Shown: piece by piece, positions 44,689 through 54,143 of the stretch | How positions within the stretch are numbered: position 1 is the first letter of the stretch | Layout: every line of letters starts with the position of its first letter | Program-made: the position numbers and the translations under genes | Assembly (NCBI RefSeq): GCF_002162135.1 | Contig: NZ_CP021382.1 | Location: 4,338,001-4,402,000 of the forward strand | From: Cellvibrio sp. PSBB006 | GTDB lineage: Bacteria > Pseudomonadota > Gammaproteobacteria > Pseudomonadales > Cellvibrionaceae | Direction: 5' to 3' | Length of the DNA stretch: 64,000 bases | Notes under the pieces: model-generated | What the model was told of the DNA's origin: nothing | Databases searched by the model: none | Seen by the model: the letters and a program-made list of their open reading frames with translations, nothing else

Positions 44689-46053
44689 ATGATTAAGAAG
44701 CCTCCCGCGAAGGAACTGTTGGTTAAGCGACCATATTTCTTTATTGTCGAGAATCACCCTGAGCAGATGGATGCCTATCGCGCATTTGGGGAAGCTGTTG
44801 ATTTTAAAGGCCGGTATTTACATTACGATGAGTTTCGCCATCGGATTCCAAAAGAACTAAATGTTGACCTTGCATGGGCATTAACGAAAACCACTCGCGT
44901 AGCTACGAGGCAGCACCTTCTTTTTCTGGGCAACCCTATACAGCTATGCACTTTTGTATCGACTCCCACTATCCAGAAAACAGCGACTGTGGTGGACCAA
45001 TCCACAACAACCGCAGCCTTGGAATGGACTATCGGAAAACTGGGCGAAGCTGAGCATCTAAGATACCTCTTCGCCGACCTTATCGAAGACGAAGCCATTA
45101 GCAGCAGCCAGCTCGAAGGCGCGGCCACTACAACGCTGGTCGCCAAAGACATGCTCAAGCGGCAACGCGAGCCGCGCAGCATGGATGAAAAAATGATTCT
45201 GGGAAATTTCAGGATGATGCGTTTTGCCTGGGAAAACCGCGCAGCTGATATCACCCCGGATTTAATCCGCGAATTCCATGCCGTTGGCGTTGAGGGCATC
45301 AACGATGAGCATTATCTGCCGGGCGTGTTCCGTTCCCATGATGAGGTTGTTGTAGAAGATCGCGATGGCAATATTGTCCACCAGCCGCCCCCGGCCCAAG
45401 GCATCGAGCAGCGCTTCCAAAAATTTTGCGATTGGGTCAATAGTAATCACGATGAAATCGAAAGCAACACCTATCTACATCCCCTGATCAAAGCCATCGT
45501 CATCCATTTTGTGATTGGCTACGAACATCCCTTTCAGGATGGCAACGGCCGTGTTGCCCGCGCATTATTTTATTGGTTTATGTTTAGAAAAGAGTACGGT
45601 GCGTTTCGTTATATCTCTATCAGCAACCTCTTGAAAGACGCGGCGACACAATACGGCAAGTCGTATCTGTACACCGAAACCGATGAGATGGACATGACTT
45701 ATTTCATCGATTACCAGTGTTCCATCATCATGCGCGCCGTAAGTACTTTTAAAAACCATTGCCAAAAAGCCATTGCCGATATCGAATCCTTCAATCAATG
45801 GTTGTGGAAAACCGGCGCGCTGAAAAAACTGAACGATAAACAAAAAGTGGTGTTTCAGGTAGCGAGAAGCAAGGTGCAGCGCGAATTTACCGCGACCAAC
45901 GTCAAAGAGAATCTGGGCTGTTCCTACAACACTGCTTCCGCCGTATTAAATGGTCTTGTTGATCTGAATTTATTCGGCAAGAAAAAAGAGGGGCGCGAGT
46001 GGGTATTTTATCTGCTCGATCAAGACGATATTCAACAACACTGGAAACCCTAA
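44689..46053 (+). CDS. Fic family protein with self-inhibitory helix and C-terminal winged helix
   Basis: 454-residue Fic enzyme, expected to transfer AMP to a protein target. The active-site loop HPFQDGNGRVAR is complete. An SSQLEGA sequence earlier in the protein fits the [S/T]xxxE[G/N] inhibitory motif of class II Fic proteins, so activity is self-restrained. The last 80 residues look like a winged helix (FTATNVKENLGCSYNTASAVLNGLVDLNLF) that could bind the two palindromes upstream. The ATG at 44689 is preferred over an in-frame TTG at 44629. Followed after 9 bp by dgt. Confidence 0.9.
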   Translation: MIKKPPAKELLVKRPYFFIVENHPEQMDAYRAFGEAVDFKGRYLHYDEFRHRIPKELNVDLAWALTKTTRVATRQHLLFLGNPIQLCTFVSTPTIQKTATVVDQSTTTAALEWTIGKLGEAEHLRYLFADLIEDEAISSSQLEGAATTTLVAKDMLKRQREPRSMDEKMILGNFRMMRFAWENRAADITPDLIREFHAVGVEGINDEHYLPGVFRSHDEVVVEDRDGNIVHQPPPAQGIEQRFQKFCDWVNSNHDEIESNTYLHPLIKAIVIHFVIGYEHPFQDGNGRVARALFYWFMFRKEYGAFRYISISNLLKDAATQYGKSYLYTETDEMDMTYFIDYQCSIIMRAVSTFKNHCQKAIADIESFNQWLWKTGALKKLNDKQKVVFQVARSKVQREFTATNVKENLGCSYNTASAVLNGLVDLNLFGKKKEGREWVFYLLDQDDIQQHWKP

Positions 46054-46062
46054 GGACATCTT

Positions 46063-47427
46063 ATGACCATGAACTGGCACCAACTCCTCTGCGCCGAGCG
46101 GCTTGGCCATCGGCCGGTTAAGGATGAAGAGGGGCGCTCGCCGTTTCATTCGGATCACGACAAGATTATTTTTTCCGGTGCCTTTCGGCGGCTGGCGCGC
46201 AAGACGCAGGTGCATCCGCTGGCCACTAATGATCATATCCACAACCGTATGACCCACAGTCTTGAAGTCGCCTGCGTGGGGCGCACGTTGGGGATTCGTG
46301 TCGGTGCCGCCTTAAAAGCAGCGGGTGATTTGCCGGCGCATATTGTGCCGACGGATATCGGCGATATTGTGCAGGCGAGCTGTCTGGCGCACGACATCGG
46401 CAACCCGCCCTTTGGTCACACCGGTGAAGAAGCGATTCGCAACTGGTTTCAAAAAGAAGGCGCGTTCTACCTGGACACGCTCACCCCGGGAGAGCAAACC
46501 GACATCCGTGTGTTTGAGGGTAATGCCCAGGGCTTGCGCGTGTTGACCACCTCCGAGTATTACCAATATCAGGAAGGTATGCGGCTCACCTACGCCACTC
46601 TTGCGTCATCGATTAAGTATCCCTGGTGTTCGGAGGCTACCGTTAGCCAGCAGCGCCCCAAGCACAACAAGTACGGCATCTTCCAGGCCGAATTAACCTA
46701 CTTTCATGAGATCGCCCACAAGACTGGCCTGATTCAAAAAGGTGAGGATTGGTATTGCCGACACCCGCTGGTGTATTTGATGGAAGCGGCCGACGATTTT
46801 TGTTACGGCATTATTGATCTGGAAGATGGCCTGGAGATGGGCATCATCAGTTGGGATGAGATCTACGGCATCCTGCGCAATGTAATTGATCCGGCGCAAA
46901 TTGCCGAGCTGGAAAAAACCTTGAACAAAGTCAGTGACGGTCGCAAACCGGCGATCCTGCGCGGCAAGGCGATTGATGCGTTTATCAACGCCGGTACCCA
47001 GGCATTTTTCAATCACCAGAAAGATTTTCTGAACGGTACAGTTGAGAGCGATTTAATTTCGCTGTGCGATAAAAATGTGATGGAAGCCGTGCAGGCGGCG
47101 AAGGATCTCGCCAAACGCAAGATCTTCAACCATTCCAAGCGCGTGGAGCTGGAGATTGGCGCCTACGCCACTATCGCCACCTTGCTGAGCACGATTTGCA
47201 GTGCGGTGGATGCCTTCCTCCGCGATCCCCAGCAGATGACCTACAAAGACAGCCGCGTGATGTCGCTGATCGGTGACAACAACTTCCATCCCCAGGTGTT
47301 ACAGAAACAAGGCAATTATCGCTACCTCGCCATCATGGCGGTGATCGATTACATCAGCGGCATGACTGATAACTACGCCACCAACCTAGCCAAGCAATTT
47401 AATGGAATGGGTGAATCCCGCTACTGA
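46063..47427 (+). CDS. dgt: Deoxyguanosinetriphosphate triphosphohydrolase (dGTPase)
   Basis: 454-residue HD-domain enzyme that splits dGTP into deoxyguanosine and tripolyphosphate. Motifs: FSGAFRRLARKTQVHPL, NRMTHSLEVACVGR, and LAHDIGNPPFGHTGEEAI, the HD metal site. AAGGA precedes the ATG. The 9-bp distance suggests cotranscription with fic. Such enzymes also limit phage replication in some bacteria, but a housekeeping role is equally likely. The 276 bp after it show no gene. Confidence 0.93.
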   Translation: MTMNWHQLLCAERLGHRPVKDEEGRSPFHSDHDKIIFSGAFRRLARKTQVHPLATNDHIHNRMTHSLEVACVGRTLGIRVGAALKAAGDLPAHIVPTDIGDIVQASCLAHDIGNPPFGHTGEEAIRNWFQKEGAFYLDTLTPGEQTDIRVFEGNAQGLRVLTTSEYYQYQEGMRLTYATLASSIKYPWCSEATVSQQRPKHNKYGIFQAELTYFHEIAHKTGLIQKGEDWYCRHPLVYLMEAADDFCYGIIDLEDGLEMGIISWDEIYGILRNVIDPAQIAELEKTLNKVSDGRKPAILRGKAIDAFINAGTQAFFNHQKDFLNGTVESDLISLCDKNVMEAVQAAKDLAKRKIFNHSKRVELEIGAYATIATLLSTICSAVDAFLRDPQQMTYKDSRVMSLIGDNNFHPQVLQKQGNYRYLAIMAVIDYISGMTDNYATNLAKQFNGMGESRY

Positions 47428-47703
47428 TACTGTCCTCACCGGGGCGGTCCGGGCGGCGAATTTTTGACTGATTCTTCATTTATTGCACGGGCTTGGCTGC
47501 AGGCGTCAAACAACCCCTTTTACTTGGCTGCGTTTTATGTTTTGATTTCCCGTCTTGTGCGCCGGCCGCTTCCGCATAATCCGCCGGACGATCTCACCCG
47601 ATGTCGCTGTGAATAGCACGCCTGATTGGTTGTGCTGGCTCGGGCCACTCTCTCCAATAACATCGATGATCAGCGTCTTTTAATCTGAAAGGAATGTAAG
47701 CTC

Positions 47704-49326
47704 ATGAATTTTCTGGATAAACGTCCCAGCTCCCCGATCTCGGCACGGCGCTGGCTTTCCCTTGGTTGCGGCGCTGTGTTCATGACTGCCGCTGCCAGTG
47801 TGCTGGCCGACCCGCCGACCGCCGTTAGCGACAGTCGCACCATCCCGGTCAACAGCAACATCACGCTCAACGTTCTCGCTAACGACTTTGATGCCGATGG
47901 CGACCCCATTGCGGTGGTCAGCGTCGATTCCTCCAACAACGCCTCCATCACCCTGAACCCCGACGGCAGTATTTTTTATTCCCCCAATCGCGGTTTCCAG
48001 GGCACTGACACGTTTACCTACACCATTCAGGAAGACACCGAAGAAGCGCTGACCGCAGTCGGCACGGTGACCATTAATGTGGTGGAAGGCAGCTACGTTG
48101 AGGTCTCGGAAGGCGAGAATAACCGCAGCCTGGCGGTGGTGATGAACCAGGCCTGTGCGGCCTTGCGTGAAGACTCCGACAGTGAGCAGGGTGCCGGCCG
48201 CCGCAACCTGTTAGAGCGCTGTAATGCCTTGGAAGAAATGGCGACCAATAATCCGGACTCGGTAAACAACGCGCTGAACCAGATTGCGCCGGAAGAAACC
48301 GTCGCGTTGATGCGGGTTTTATCGGAAGCCAATCGCTCGCAAACCGCCGCGGTGTCGCAACGTATCGGGCAATTACAAGCGGGCAATAATGCGTTTACAT
48401 TTAACGGCATGGCTTCGCGTCATCACGAGCAAATCAGTGGCGGCGCGGCGGGCGATGGCGACCCCATCTGGTCGGCTATCGGCTTCTTTATCAGCGCGCA
48501 ATACGAAGCAGCCGATCGCGATGGCAGTGAATACGAAGCCGGTTACGATTCTGACGGCAATACCTTTACCGCCGGTGTCGATTACCGCGTAAGCGAAAAT
48601 CTGGTGATGGGTGCGGCAGTTGGTTACACGCAAAACGAACTGGATTACACCTTCCAGGGCGGCAGCCTCGACAGCGAAATCACCTCTTTTATTTTCTTCG
48701 GCGCCTACAACTGGGATCGCCTGTCATTGGAAACCCAGTTGGGTTATGCCAGTACGGAATTTGATTCGGTGCGTCATGTTGCCTACGGCGAAGGCGAAGC
48801 CTCCGTTGATGACACCATGTATGGTTACACCGAAGGCGATCAGCTGTTGGTGAACGCACAATTGCAGTGGGAGTGGAATCGCAACGCATTAACGGTGTAT
48901 CCCTTCGCCCGTTTTGATTATCTGAAAAACGATGTGGATGGCTACGGCGAAACCGGCGAGACGGGCTTGCCGATGATTATCGGTTCGCAATCTACCGATC
49001 AATTAACCCTGGGCGCCGGTGTGCAAACCACCTATGTGTTGAATCAAAATTGGGGTGTGCTGATTCCCATGGCGCAGGTGACGTTGTTGAGTGAAGTCAG
49101 TTCCGGCTTCGATCCGGTGGCTGCGCGTTTTGCCTACGACCCGGACCCGAACAACACCTTCACCCTGCGTAACGACGGTGAAGACCGTGCTTACTCGCAA
49201 ATCGCCGTTGGCTCCTCGGCCATCTTCAAAGGCGGTGTCTCCGGGTTCTTCCAATATCAACAGGTGGTGGGTTACGACAACCTGTCCGCTTATCAGGTAC
49301 AGGCAGGTATTCGCTATGAATTCTAA
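47704..49326 (+). CDS. Autotransporter-like protein with Ig-like domain and C-terminal beta-barrel
   Basis: 540 residues. A long signal sequence ends near SVLADPP. A cadherin/Ig-like domain follows (about 40-125; NVLANDFDADGDPIAVVSV, RGFQGTDTFTYTI), then a helical segment (about 135-235). An autotransporter barrel spans about 250-540 (DYRVSENLVMGAAVGYTQNE, QVQAGIRYEF with terminal Phe). The passenger is short, so it may be a surface adhesin or receptor. Its last codons overlap the start of the next lipoprotein gene by 11 bp, so both are translated together. Confidence 0.8.
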   Translation: MNFLDKRPSSPISARRWLSLGCGAVFMTAAASVLADPPTAVSDSRTIPVNSNITLNVLANDFDADGDPIAVVSVDSSNNASITLNPDGSIFYSPNRGFQGTDTFTYTIQEDTEEALTAVGTVTINVVEGSYVEVSEGENNRSLAVVMNQACAALREDSDSEQGAGRRNLLERCNALEEMATNNPDSVNNALNQIAPEETVALMRVLSEANRSQTAAVSQRIGQLQAGNNAFTFNGMASRHHEQISGGAAGDGDPIWSAIGFFISAQYEAADRDGSEYEAGYDSDGNTFTAGVDYRVSENLVMGAAVGYTQNELDYTFQGGSLDSEITSFIFFGAYNWDRLSLETQLGYASTEFDSVRHVAYGEGEASVDDTMYGYTEGDQLLVNAQLQWEWNRNALTVYPFARFDYLKNDVDGYGETGETGLPMIIGSQSTDQLTLGAGVQTTYVLNQNWGVLIPMAQVTLLSEVSSGFDPVAARFAYDPDPNNTFTLRNDGEDRAYSQIAVGSSAIFKGGVSGFFQYQQVVGYDNLSAYQVQAGIRYEF

Positions 49327-51232
49327 TTTATCGAACGTCTGGCCAGTGACGGTAAAAAAATCCTGGATGGCATTACTCTTTGCCGGACTCTTTACGCTGG
49401 CCGGTTGTGGTGGCGGTGGTTCTTCCGAAGCTTCATTAAATAACGACTTGCCGTCACCGGTACCGGGCGGTGTTGATGATGACGGCGTAACGCCGGGCCA
49501 AAATGGCCAGCCACCGGCAGACACGGATGAGCTTGCGCTCTTGCCCAAAGTAACTGTCAGCGAGCGGCAATTTGCCGACCCTAATGTGCTGCTGACATTG
49601 GACGGCACGGTTGAGGCTGCCGAAGGTGCAGAGATAGTACGCACCTTATGGGTTCAGGTCAGTGGACCGACGGTAGAAATTCCCTCGCCGTTATCGCTGC
49701 GGAATTTGATCCTGATGCCGGATACGAATACGGCCGTGCAACTGGAATTCCGGTTAGTCGCGCTGGACAGCGAAGACCGTATTAATTCCGCGACCACCTC
49801 CGTGCTGGTCAAACCGGTACCCACCTTCGTTAAAGTGATCGGCGGTGTGTTTAATGAAGCGGACGGCGTTGCGACTTTCACCATCCGATTAAATGCGGCC
49901 AGCACAACACCGGTAAGTGTTGCTTACATTACGCAAGACGGAACCGCCGACAGTGAAACCGATTATATATTTACCTCGGGTGAGGTGGTGTTCGAGCCAG
50001 GCGATGTGATGAAGGAAGTAGCGGTTGCGTTAATTGATGATACTGTTATTGAGGATAGTGAAAGTTTTAGCTTGCGCGTTACCGCGATCAATGGTGAAGA
50101 AACCCATGCGAATGTGGGCATTGCGATTATTCGTAATGGTGCTGAACCGCAACTGACACAGGAGTTGGCATTTTCCGATTCCGGCCCGGTAACAATTTAT
50201 CTGGATGATGAATACACCAATCCCTTTAATACCGAAGTGCCGTCTCCCGGTACCGGCGACATTATGTATTCGTCGTCCAATACTGACGTGGCTACCGTGG
50301 ATGCGAATGGCATGGTGACTGGTGTTGGGCTTGGTGAAGCGCAAATTACCGCAACCAAGTTAGCGGATGATATGTATTTATCGGCAAGTGCGAGTTATGA
50401 CATACAAGTGATATCGCGTGGTACTGCACCGGAAGTCACTATTTTACTTCCCGATAACGTAACCATTGAGCCCGACGAGGCTGTATCCATCGAGTTGGGC
50501 GCGACGTTAGATTTATTCGGTGTCGCCGTCGACGAAGAAGATGGCTCTTTACCAACTCAGGCGCAAATCGACGAAAGCTCTGCGACTGGTCAGCCGATTA
50601 CATCCTTGACTTGGGAGTCCGATCTGGATGGTTTCCTCGGCAATGGTGATGCACTTGATATTAATACGTTAAGTATGGGTACGCATGTTATTACCTATTC
50701 TGCGACGGATAGTGATGACAATACTGGTACCAGTAGCGTTCGCGTGTTGGTGGGGAATATTGCTGTTGAGTCACTCGTCTCTATGCAGACATCATCTACT
50801 TATTGTCCGGATGTAGAAGATGTTGATAACTGTTACGACGCTTTTAACATGATAGATTCCGACTTAAGTACAGCGCCTGGTGGACAAACCAGCTGGACCC
50901 ATGCTGAAAATGAATTTCCTTCAGATATCAATCTATTTTGGTCTTCGGCAACGATCAACACCGTCGATATTTATTCCACGGAAGGATTTGTGGTAACGGA
51001 CTACGATATTTTGGATAGTGGTGAGGTTTTGTTGGAATCCGTGAGAGGTAACACGGAGGTTTATCGCTCGCATCCTATTACGGAAACCTTAACTTCACAG
51101 CTTACTATTCGCGTATTGGCGGGCTCTGTAGAAGAACCGGAATTTGGACGTATTAACCAGGTGGTGGTATTCGGAGAGTCTGAATCATTTTCCTCGGCAG
51201 GGGCGGTAATGCCGCCTGAAGTAACGGAATAA
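49316..51232 (+). CDS. Multidomain lipoprotein with Calx-beta, Ig-like and F5/8C-like domains
   Basis: 638 residues. The ATG at 49316 lies inside the end of the autotransporter gene; the next 25 residues give a signal peptide with lipobox LAGC. A Calx-beta domain follows (GVATFTIRLNAASTTPVSVAY to DDTVIEDSESFSLRV), then a Big2-type Ig domain (SSSNTDVATVDANGMVTGVG), a further Ig-like domain and a C-terminal discoidin-like domain (about 500-625). The frame is open 225 bp further upstream, but that part is a shadow of the barrel. Likely exposed on the surface together with the autotransporter. Confidence 0.8.
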   Translation: MNSNLSNVWPVTVKKSWMALLFAGLFTLAGCGGGGSSEASLNNDLPSPVPGGVDDDGVTPGQNGQPPADTDELALLPKVTVSERQFADPNVLLTLDGTVEAAEGAEIVRTLWVQVSGPTVEIPSPLSLRNLILMPDTNTAVQLEFRLVALDSEDRINSATTSVLVKPVPTFVKVIGGVFNEADGVATFTIRLNAASTTPVSVAYITQDGTADSETDYIFTSGEVVFEPGDVMKEVAVALIDDTVIEDSESFSLRVTAINGEETHANVGIAIIRNGAEPQLTQELAFSDSGPVTIYLDDEYTNPFNTEVPSPGTGDIMYSSSNTDVATVDANGMVTGVGLGEAQITATKLADDMYLSASASYDIQVISRGTAPEVTILLPDNVTIEPDEAVSIELGATLDLFGVAVDEEDGSLPTQAQIDESSATGQPITSLTWESDLDGFLGNGDALDINTLSMGTHVITYSATDSDDNTGTSSVRVLVGNIAVESLVSMQTSSTYCPDVEDVDNCYDAFNMIDSDLSTAPGGQTSWTHAENEFPSDINLFWSSATINTVDIYSTEGFVVTDYDILDSGEVLLESVRGNTEVYRSHPITETLTSQLTIRVLAGSVEEPEFGRINQVVVFGESESFSSAGAVMPPEVTE

Positions 51233-51247
51233 AATCAGAGCGTGATT

Positions 51248-51285
51248 AAAAATCCCCGGCAGCTACAACGCTGCCGGGGATTTTT
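51248..51285. terminator. Bidirectional terminator
   Basis: Perfect 16-bp stem from AAAAATCCCCGGCAGC (51248-51263) and its complement (51270-51285), with T-runs on both strands. It serves the lipoprotein gene and the convergent gene ending at 51289. Confidence 0.93.
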
Positions 51286-51288
51286 TAT

Positions 51289-52089
51289 TTACTGCGCTGG
51301 GTGAATACTCACAAAACTACTGTACAAACCATTCACATCAAACGTCGCAATTTCAAATTCATAATCGCCTTGTAAATAATCAAAATAATAGGTATCGGTA
51401 AAACCGCTATCGATGTTGACGCTGGTGAAGTCGTCAGCGGATTTTAATTTGTAGCGCAATTCATAACCACCGATTTCCGTAATATCCAGATAGTCACCAT
51501 TTTCTCGCTGTGTTGGGATTGACCAATAAATAACGGCTGGGCCATCCAGCGGACCGCTGGTTTCCGGGACTTCTGCTGCCGAGGAAGATTGACTGGATGC
51601 CGCTGAAGAAAATGCGGCGGATGAAGAACTTACCGCAGCCGGTGCCGAAGAGGTTTGAGCCGACGAAGACAGGGATTGCTGGCTGGACGACGAGGAAGAT
51701 TGTATGCCGGGTTTGGGGGTGGAATCGGGCGATTCAATAGATTGCGAACTAACCGCATGAGATTGGGTATTGTCGTTATTGCTGGTAGATCCGGACGCAC
51801 CGCCACCGCAAGCTGCCGTCAGCAACGGCGCAATAAATGCCATAACCAGCGTCGTCTTGCGTAACTTGCGTTGCCAGGTCAGGCCGCTGTCCAGTTGCGA
51901 GCGGTTAATAAAACCTAACTCAATTAAAATCTCGCCCAATTCTTTATGGCTGCCATCATCCTCATCATGCTGCGCCTTGAACAATCGCTCCTGCTGCGTT
52001 TCAATCGCGCGCATTAGCTGGTGGCGCGTCAGCGTGCCACGTTCAACCAGCAAATCGCCGAGGCGAGTAGACTTATGAATATCGGACAT
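51289..52089 (-). CDS. MshEN-domain / lipobox / poly-serine / fibronectin-like fusion protein
   Basis: 266 residues with an odd order. Residues 9-32 and 50-73 are two 24-residue MshEN repeats (RLGDLLVERGTLTRHQLMRA; ELGEILIELGFINRSQLDSG), the c-di-GMP-binding type found at the N-terminus of pilus and type II secretion ATPases. A hydrophobic helix ends in LLTAACGGG, a lipobox-like site at Cys94. A serine-rich linker (about 120-175) and a fibronectin-like domain (AVIYWSIPTQ to FVSIHPAQ) follow. AGGAGGT precedes the ATG, so this start is firm. No ATPase domain is present. Function unknown. Confidence 0.75.
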   Translation of the reverse strand: MSDIHKSTRLGDLLVERGTLTRHQLMRAIETQQERLFKAQHDEDDGSHKELGEILIELGFINRSQLDSGLTWQRKLRKTTLVMAFIAPLLTAACGGGASGSTSNNDNTQSHAVSSQSIESPDSTPKPGIQSSSSSSQQSLSSSAQTSSAPAAVSSSSAAFSSAASSQSSSAAEVPETSGPLDGPAVIYWSIPTQRENGDYLDITEIGGYELRYKLKSADDFTSVNIDSGFTDTYYFDYLQGDYEFEIATFDVNGLYSSFVSIHPAQ

Positions 52090-52353
52090 AGGTAACCTCC
52101 TGTTAGTATGCGTATATAAGGAGCCGTTTTTATAGTCGCATGAATCTAAAGGCTGACCATCAAATTGATGGCGCGATTCAATAAGGCGAACAATAAAGAT
52201 AGTCGGTACATTTCACTATAGAAAGCGCGCGGCACAATATTTTTAACAGACACCGAAAATGTTTCCGTGTAGTTTAGGCTTTTCGCGACAAACGCAATAA
52301 GCCACATTGTTTTCATATCTGTGTGATAACGTTTAGCAAGAGGTAGTTCAGCC

Positions 52354-53061
52354 ATGGGTGTACATTATTTTCGCGCTGCGATAGTACGATCCTCGTTCGT
52401 GTTAATCGGACTTTTAAGCAGCGTGTGGGCCAGCGCAGATGTGTGGTATTCCTCGCCGTCGGTATTGCCTAAACGCTATGCCCATTTATCGTTGGGCAGC
52501 CAACCGCTGGACCAATCCTGGTATCTGCACGATGAAGCGGGTAATCAATATGTGGCCGAGGTCGATGCCATCCATCACCTGGGGTTGATGTTGCAATTCC
52601 CGCGCGAAAATGGCGCGATTGAATATGGCTTCGAAGGCGGCGCGCATGTGGGTTACAACAGCGACCGTCGTTTGTTTATTCGTTTGGGCAGCGAGAGTTC
52701 AGTGGTGGATATTGATAGCAGTTTATGGACGGGCGATTTTTCTGTGGGCACGTTTGTCAGTGTCAAGCCGCAACCCTGGCTACGTTTTTTTTACGCGGTG
52801 GGGCCGAGCCTGTATTGGGGCAAGATCAACAGCGATGACAATGAACAAAGCGATGATGGTTTTGTTATTGATACGCGCTCCAATAACGATGACATTGGTT
52901 TAAATATTTATCAGCGTGCGGGTGTTGAATTTACGTTTCCCAACGGCTTTTCTCTCGGCGCCAGCGTGCGCCATGTCAACGCCACCCTGGATTTCGGTCT
53001 TAACGGACGCGTTGATATTAATGAGCCGCATTATTCAGTATTATTAGGCAGTCAATTCTGA
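52354..53061 (+). CDS. Outer-membrane beta-barrel-like protein, unknown function
   Basis: 235 residues with a signal peptide (SFVLIGLLSSVWASA). The rest alternates polar and hydrophobic residues (GFEGGAHVGYNSDRRLFIRLG; GLNIYQRAGVEFTFPNGFSLGASVRHV) and ends in VLLGSQF with a terminal Phe, as for small outer-membrane barrels. Not matched to a named family. Divergent from the MshEN fusion gene and close before the VanZ-like gene. Confidence 0.65.
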   Translation: MGVHYFRAAIVRSSFVLIGLLSSVWASADVWYSSPSVLPKRYAHLSLGSQPLDQSWYLHDEAGNQYVAEVDAIHHLGLMLQFPRENGAIEYGFEGGAHVGYNSDRRLFIRLGSESSVVDIDSSLWTGDFSVGTFVSVKPQPWLRFFYAVGPSLYWGKINSDDNEQSDDGFVIDTRSNNDDIGLNIYQRAGVEFTFPNGFSLGASVRHVNATLDFGLNGRVDINEPHYSVLLGSQF

Positions 53062-53081
53062 TTTTTTTGCAGGACTCTACT

Positions 53082-54005
53082 TTGCTGCCTTCCATTCGTT
53101 TGCTCGCGCGTGATCCTTCGTTATCCATTCCCTTGTTGGCTCTGATTCTGGCCCTGCCGTTCTTTTTTATCGGCGGGCCTGATTGGATGTCCGGCCCCTT
53201 ATACCGCGCTGTGTGGGACCTGGGCCATATCGGTTTTTTTGCTGTGCTGTTGATGCTGATCCAGCGCCGTCACCCGCTGGACCATTGGCGCTGGTGGCTG
53301 TGGGTTACGCTGGTGATTTTTGCAGTGGGCGGTGTGATTGAATTCCTGCAAACCAAAGTGGGCCGCGACGGCAACTGGGGCGATGTGTTGGGAAATCTTA
53401 CCGGCGCCTGGCTGGGTTTATTCTGGTTTCAAAAACCAAAACCTATGGTATGGGTTGGCCGAGCTGCTGTATGTGCCCTGTTGATTTTTCCGCTGCTCAC
53501 GGTAGGCCGGTTGGCGTTATTGCAATACCAAACCGCACAAGTATTTCCGTTGTTATGCGGCTTTGAACATCCTCGCGATTTCACCCGTTGGGATGGCAAC
53601 CTGGAGCGCTCGACCGAACATGTTACCCAAGGGCAATATGCCGCAAAAGTCACCCTGGGTACGCGAGGTTTTGCCAAGGCGGCCTTGCGTCAGTTTTTTG
53701 GCAACTGGAGTGAACACGATTATCTTGCCTTCGATATTTATAACCCGAATGCGGGACCGTTGAGCATGACCCTGCGCGTTCACGATGCGCGCCATGAGTT
53801 GGGTAACTACGCGCACACGGACCGCTTTAACACACGCATTGTCCTTGAGCCCGGTTGGAACGAATACCGGTTTGCATTGCAAACCATTGCTGACGCACCG
53901 CAAGGTCGAAAAATGGAATTGCCGTTGATTCGTGGAGTGGAAATCTTTGCGTCCGGATTGACCGAACCGCGCATCATCTATCTGGATAATGTGCGGCTTG
54001 AATAA
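53082..54005 (+). CDS. VanZ-like membrane protein with C-terminal carbohydrate-binding-like domain
   Basis: 307 residues. The N-terminal half has four or five helices with the VanZ pattern (DLGHIGFFAVLLMLI, FAVGGVIEFLQTKVGRDGNWGDVLGNLTGAWLG). The C-terminal half (about 165-307) is a periplasmic beta-sandwich (YLAFDIYNPNAGPLSMTLRVHD, ending IIYLDNVRLE), resembling carbohydrate-binding domains. The start is uncertain: no ATG exists near the N-terminus, and the TTG at 53082 has AGGA six bases before it; a TTG at 53067 is the alternative. A cell-wall or exopolysaccharide role is a guess. Confidence 0.7.
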   Translation: MLPSIRLLARDPSLSIPLLALILALPFFFIGGPDWMSGPLYRAVWDLGHIGFFAVLLMLIQRRHPLDHWRWWLWVTLVIFAVGGVIEFLQTKVGRDGNWGDVLGNLTGAWLGLFWFQKPKPMVWVGRAAVCALLIFPLLTVGRLALLQYQTAQVFPLLCGFEHPRDFTRWDGNLERSTEHVTQGQYAAKVTLGTRGFAKAALRQFFGNWSEHDYLAFDIYNPNAGPLSMTLRVHDARHELGNYAHTDRFNTRIVLEPGWNEYRFALQTIADAPQGRKMELPLIRGVEIFASGLTEPRIIYLDNVRLE

Positions 54006-54024
54006 CAAAGCGTGTTTGTAAAAA

Positions 54025-54079
54025 GGTGGCGGCAGAGCATAAGCCTTGCCACCACAAAGAAGTCACAGGATAGGTGACT
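54025..54079 (+). terminator. Two hairpins between convergent genes
   Basis: GGTGGC (54025-54030) with GCCACC (54048-54053), then AGTCAC (54061-54066) with GTGACT (54074-54079). T-runs are poor, so termination is only suggested. Confidence 0.35.
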
Positions 54080-54143
54080 TTGTGTAGAATCAGCTGTTCA
54101 AGTAAATGCTTTCTTCAAGAAGAAACCGCCTTCAATCGAAAAA

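Noticed and set aside
49091..49315. Longer N-terminus for the multidomain lipoprotein
   Set aside because: It lies inside the autotransporter barrel, and only the ATG at 49316 gives a signal peptide with lipobox at the right distance.
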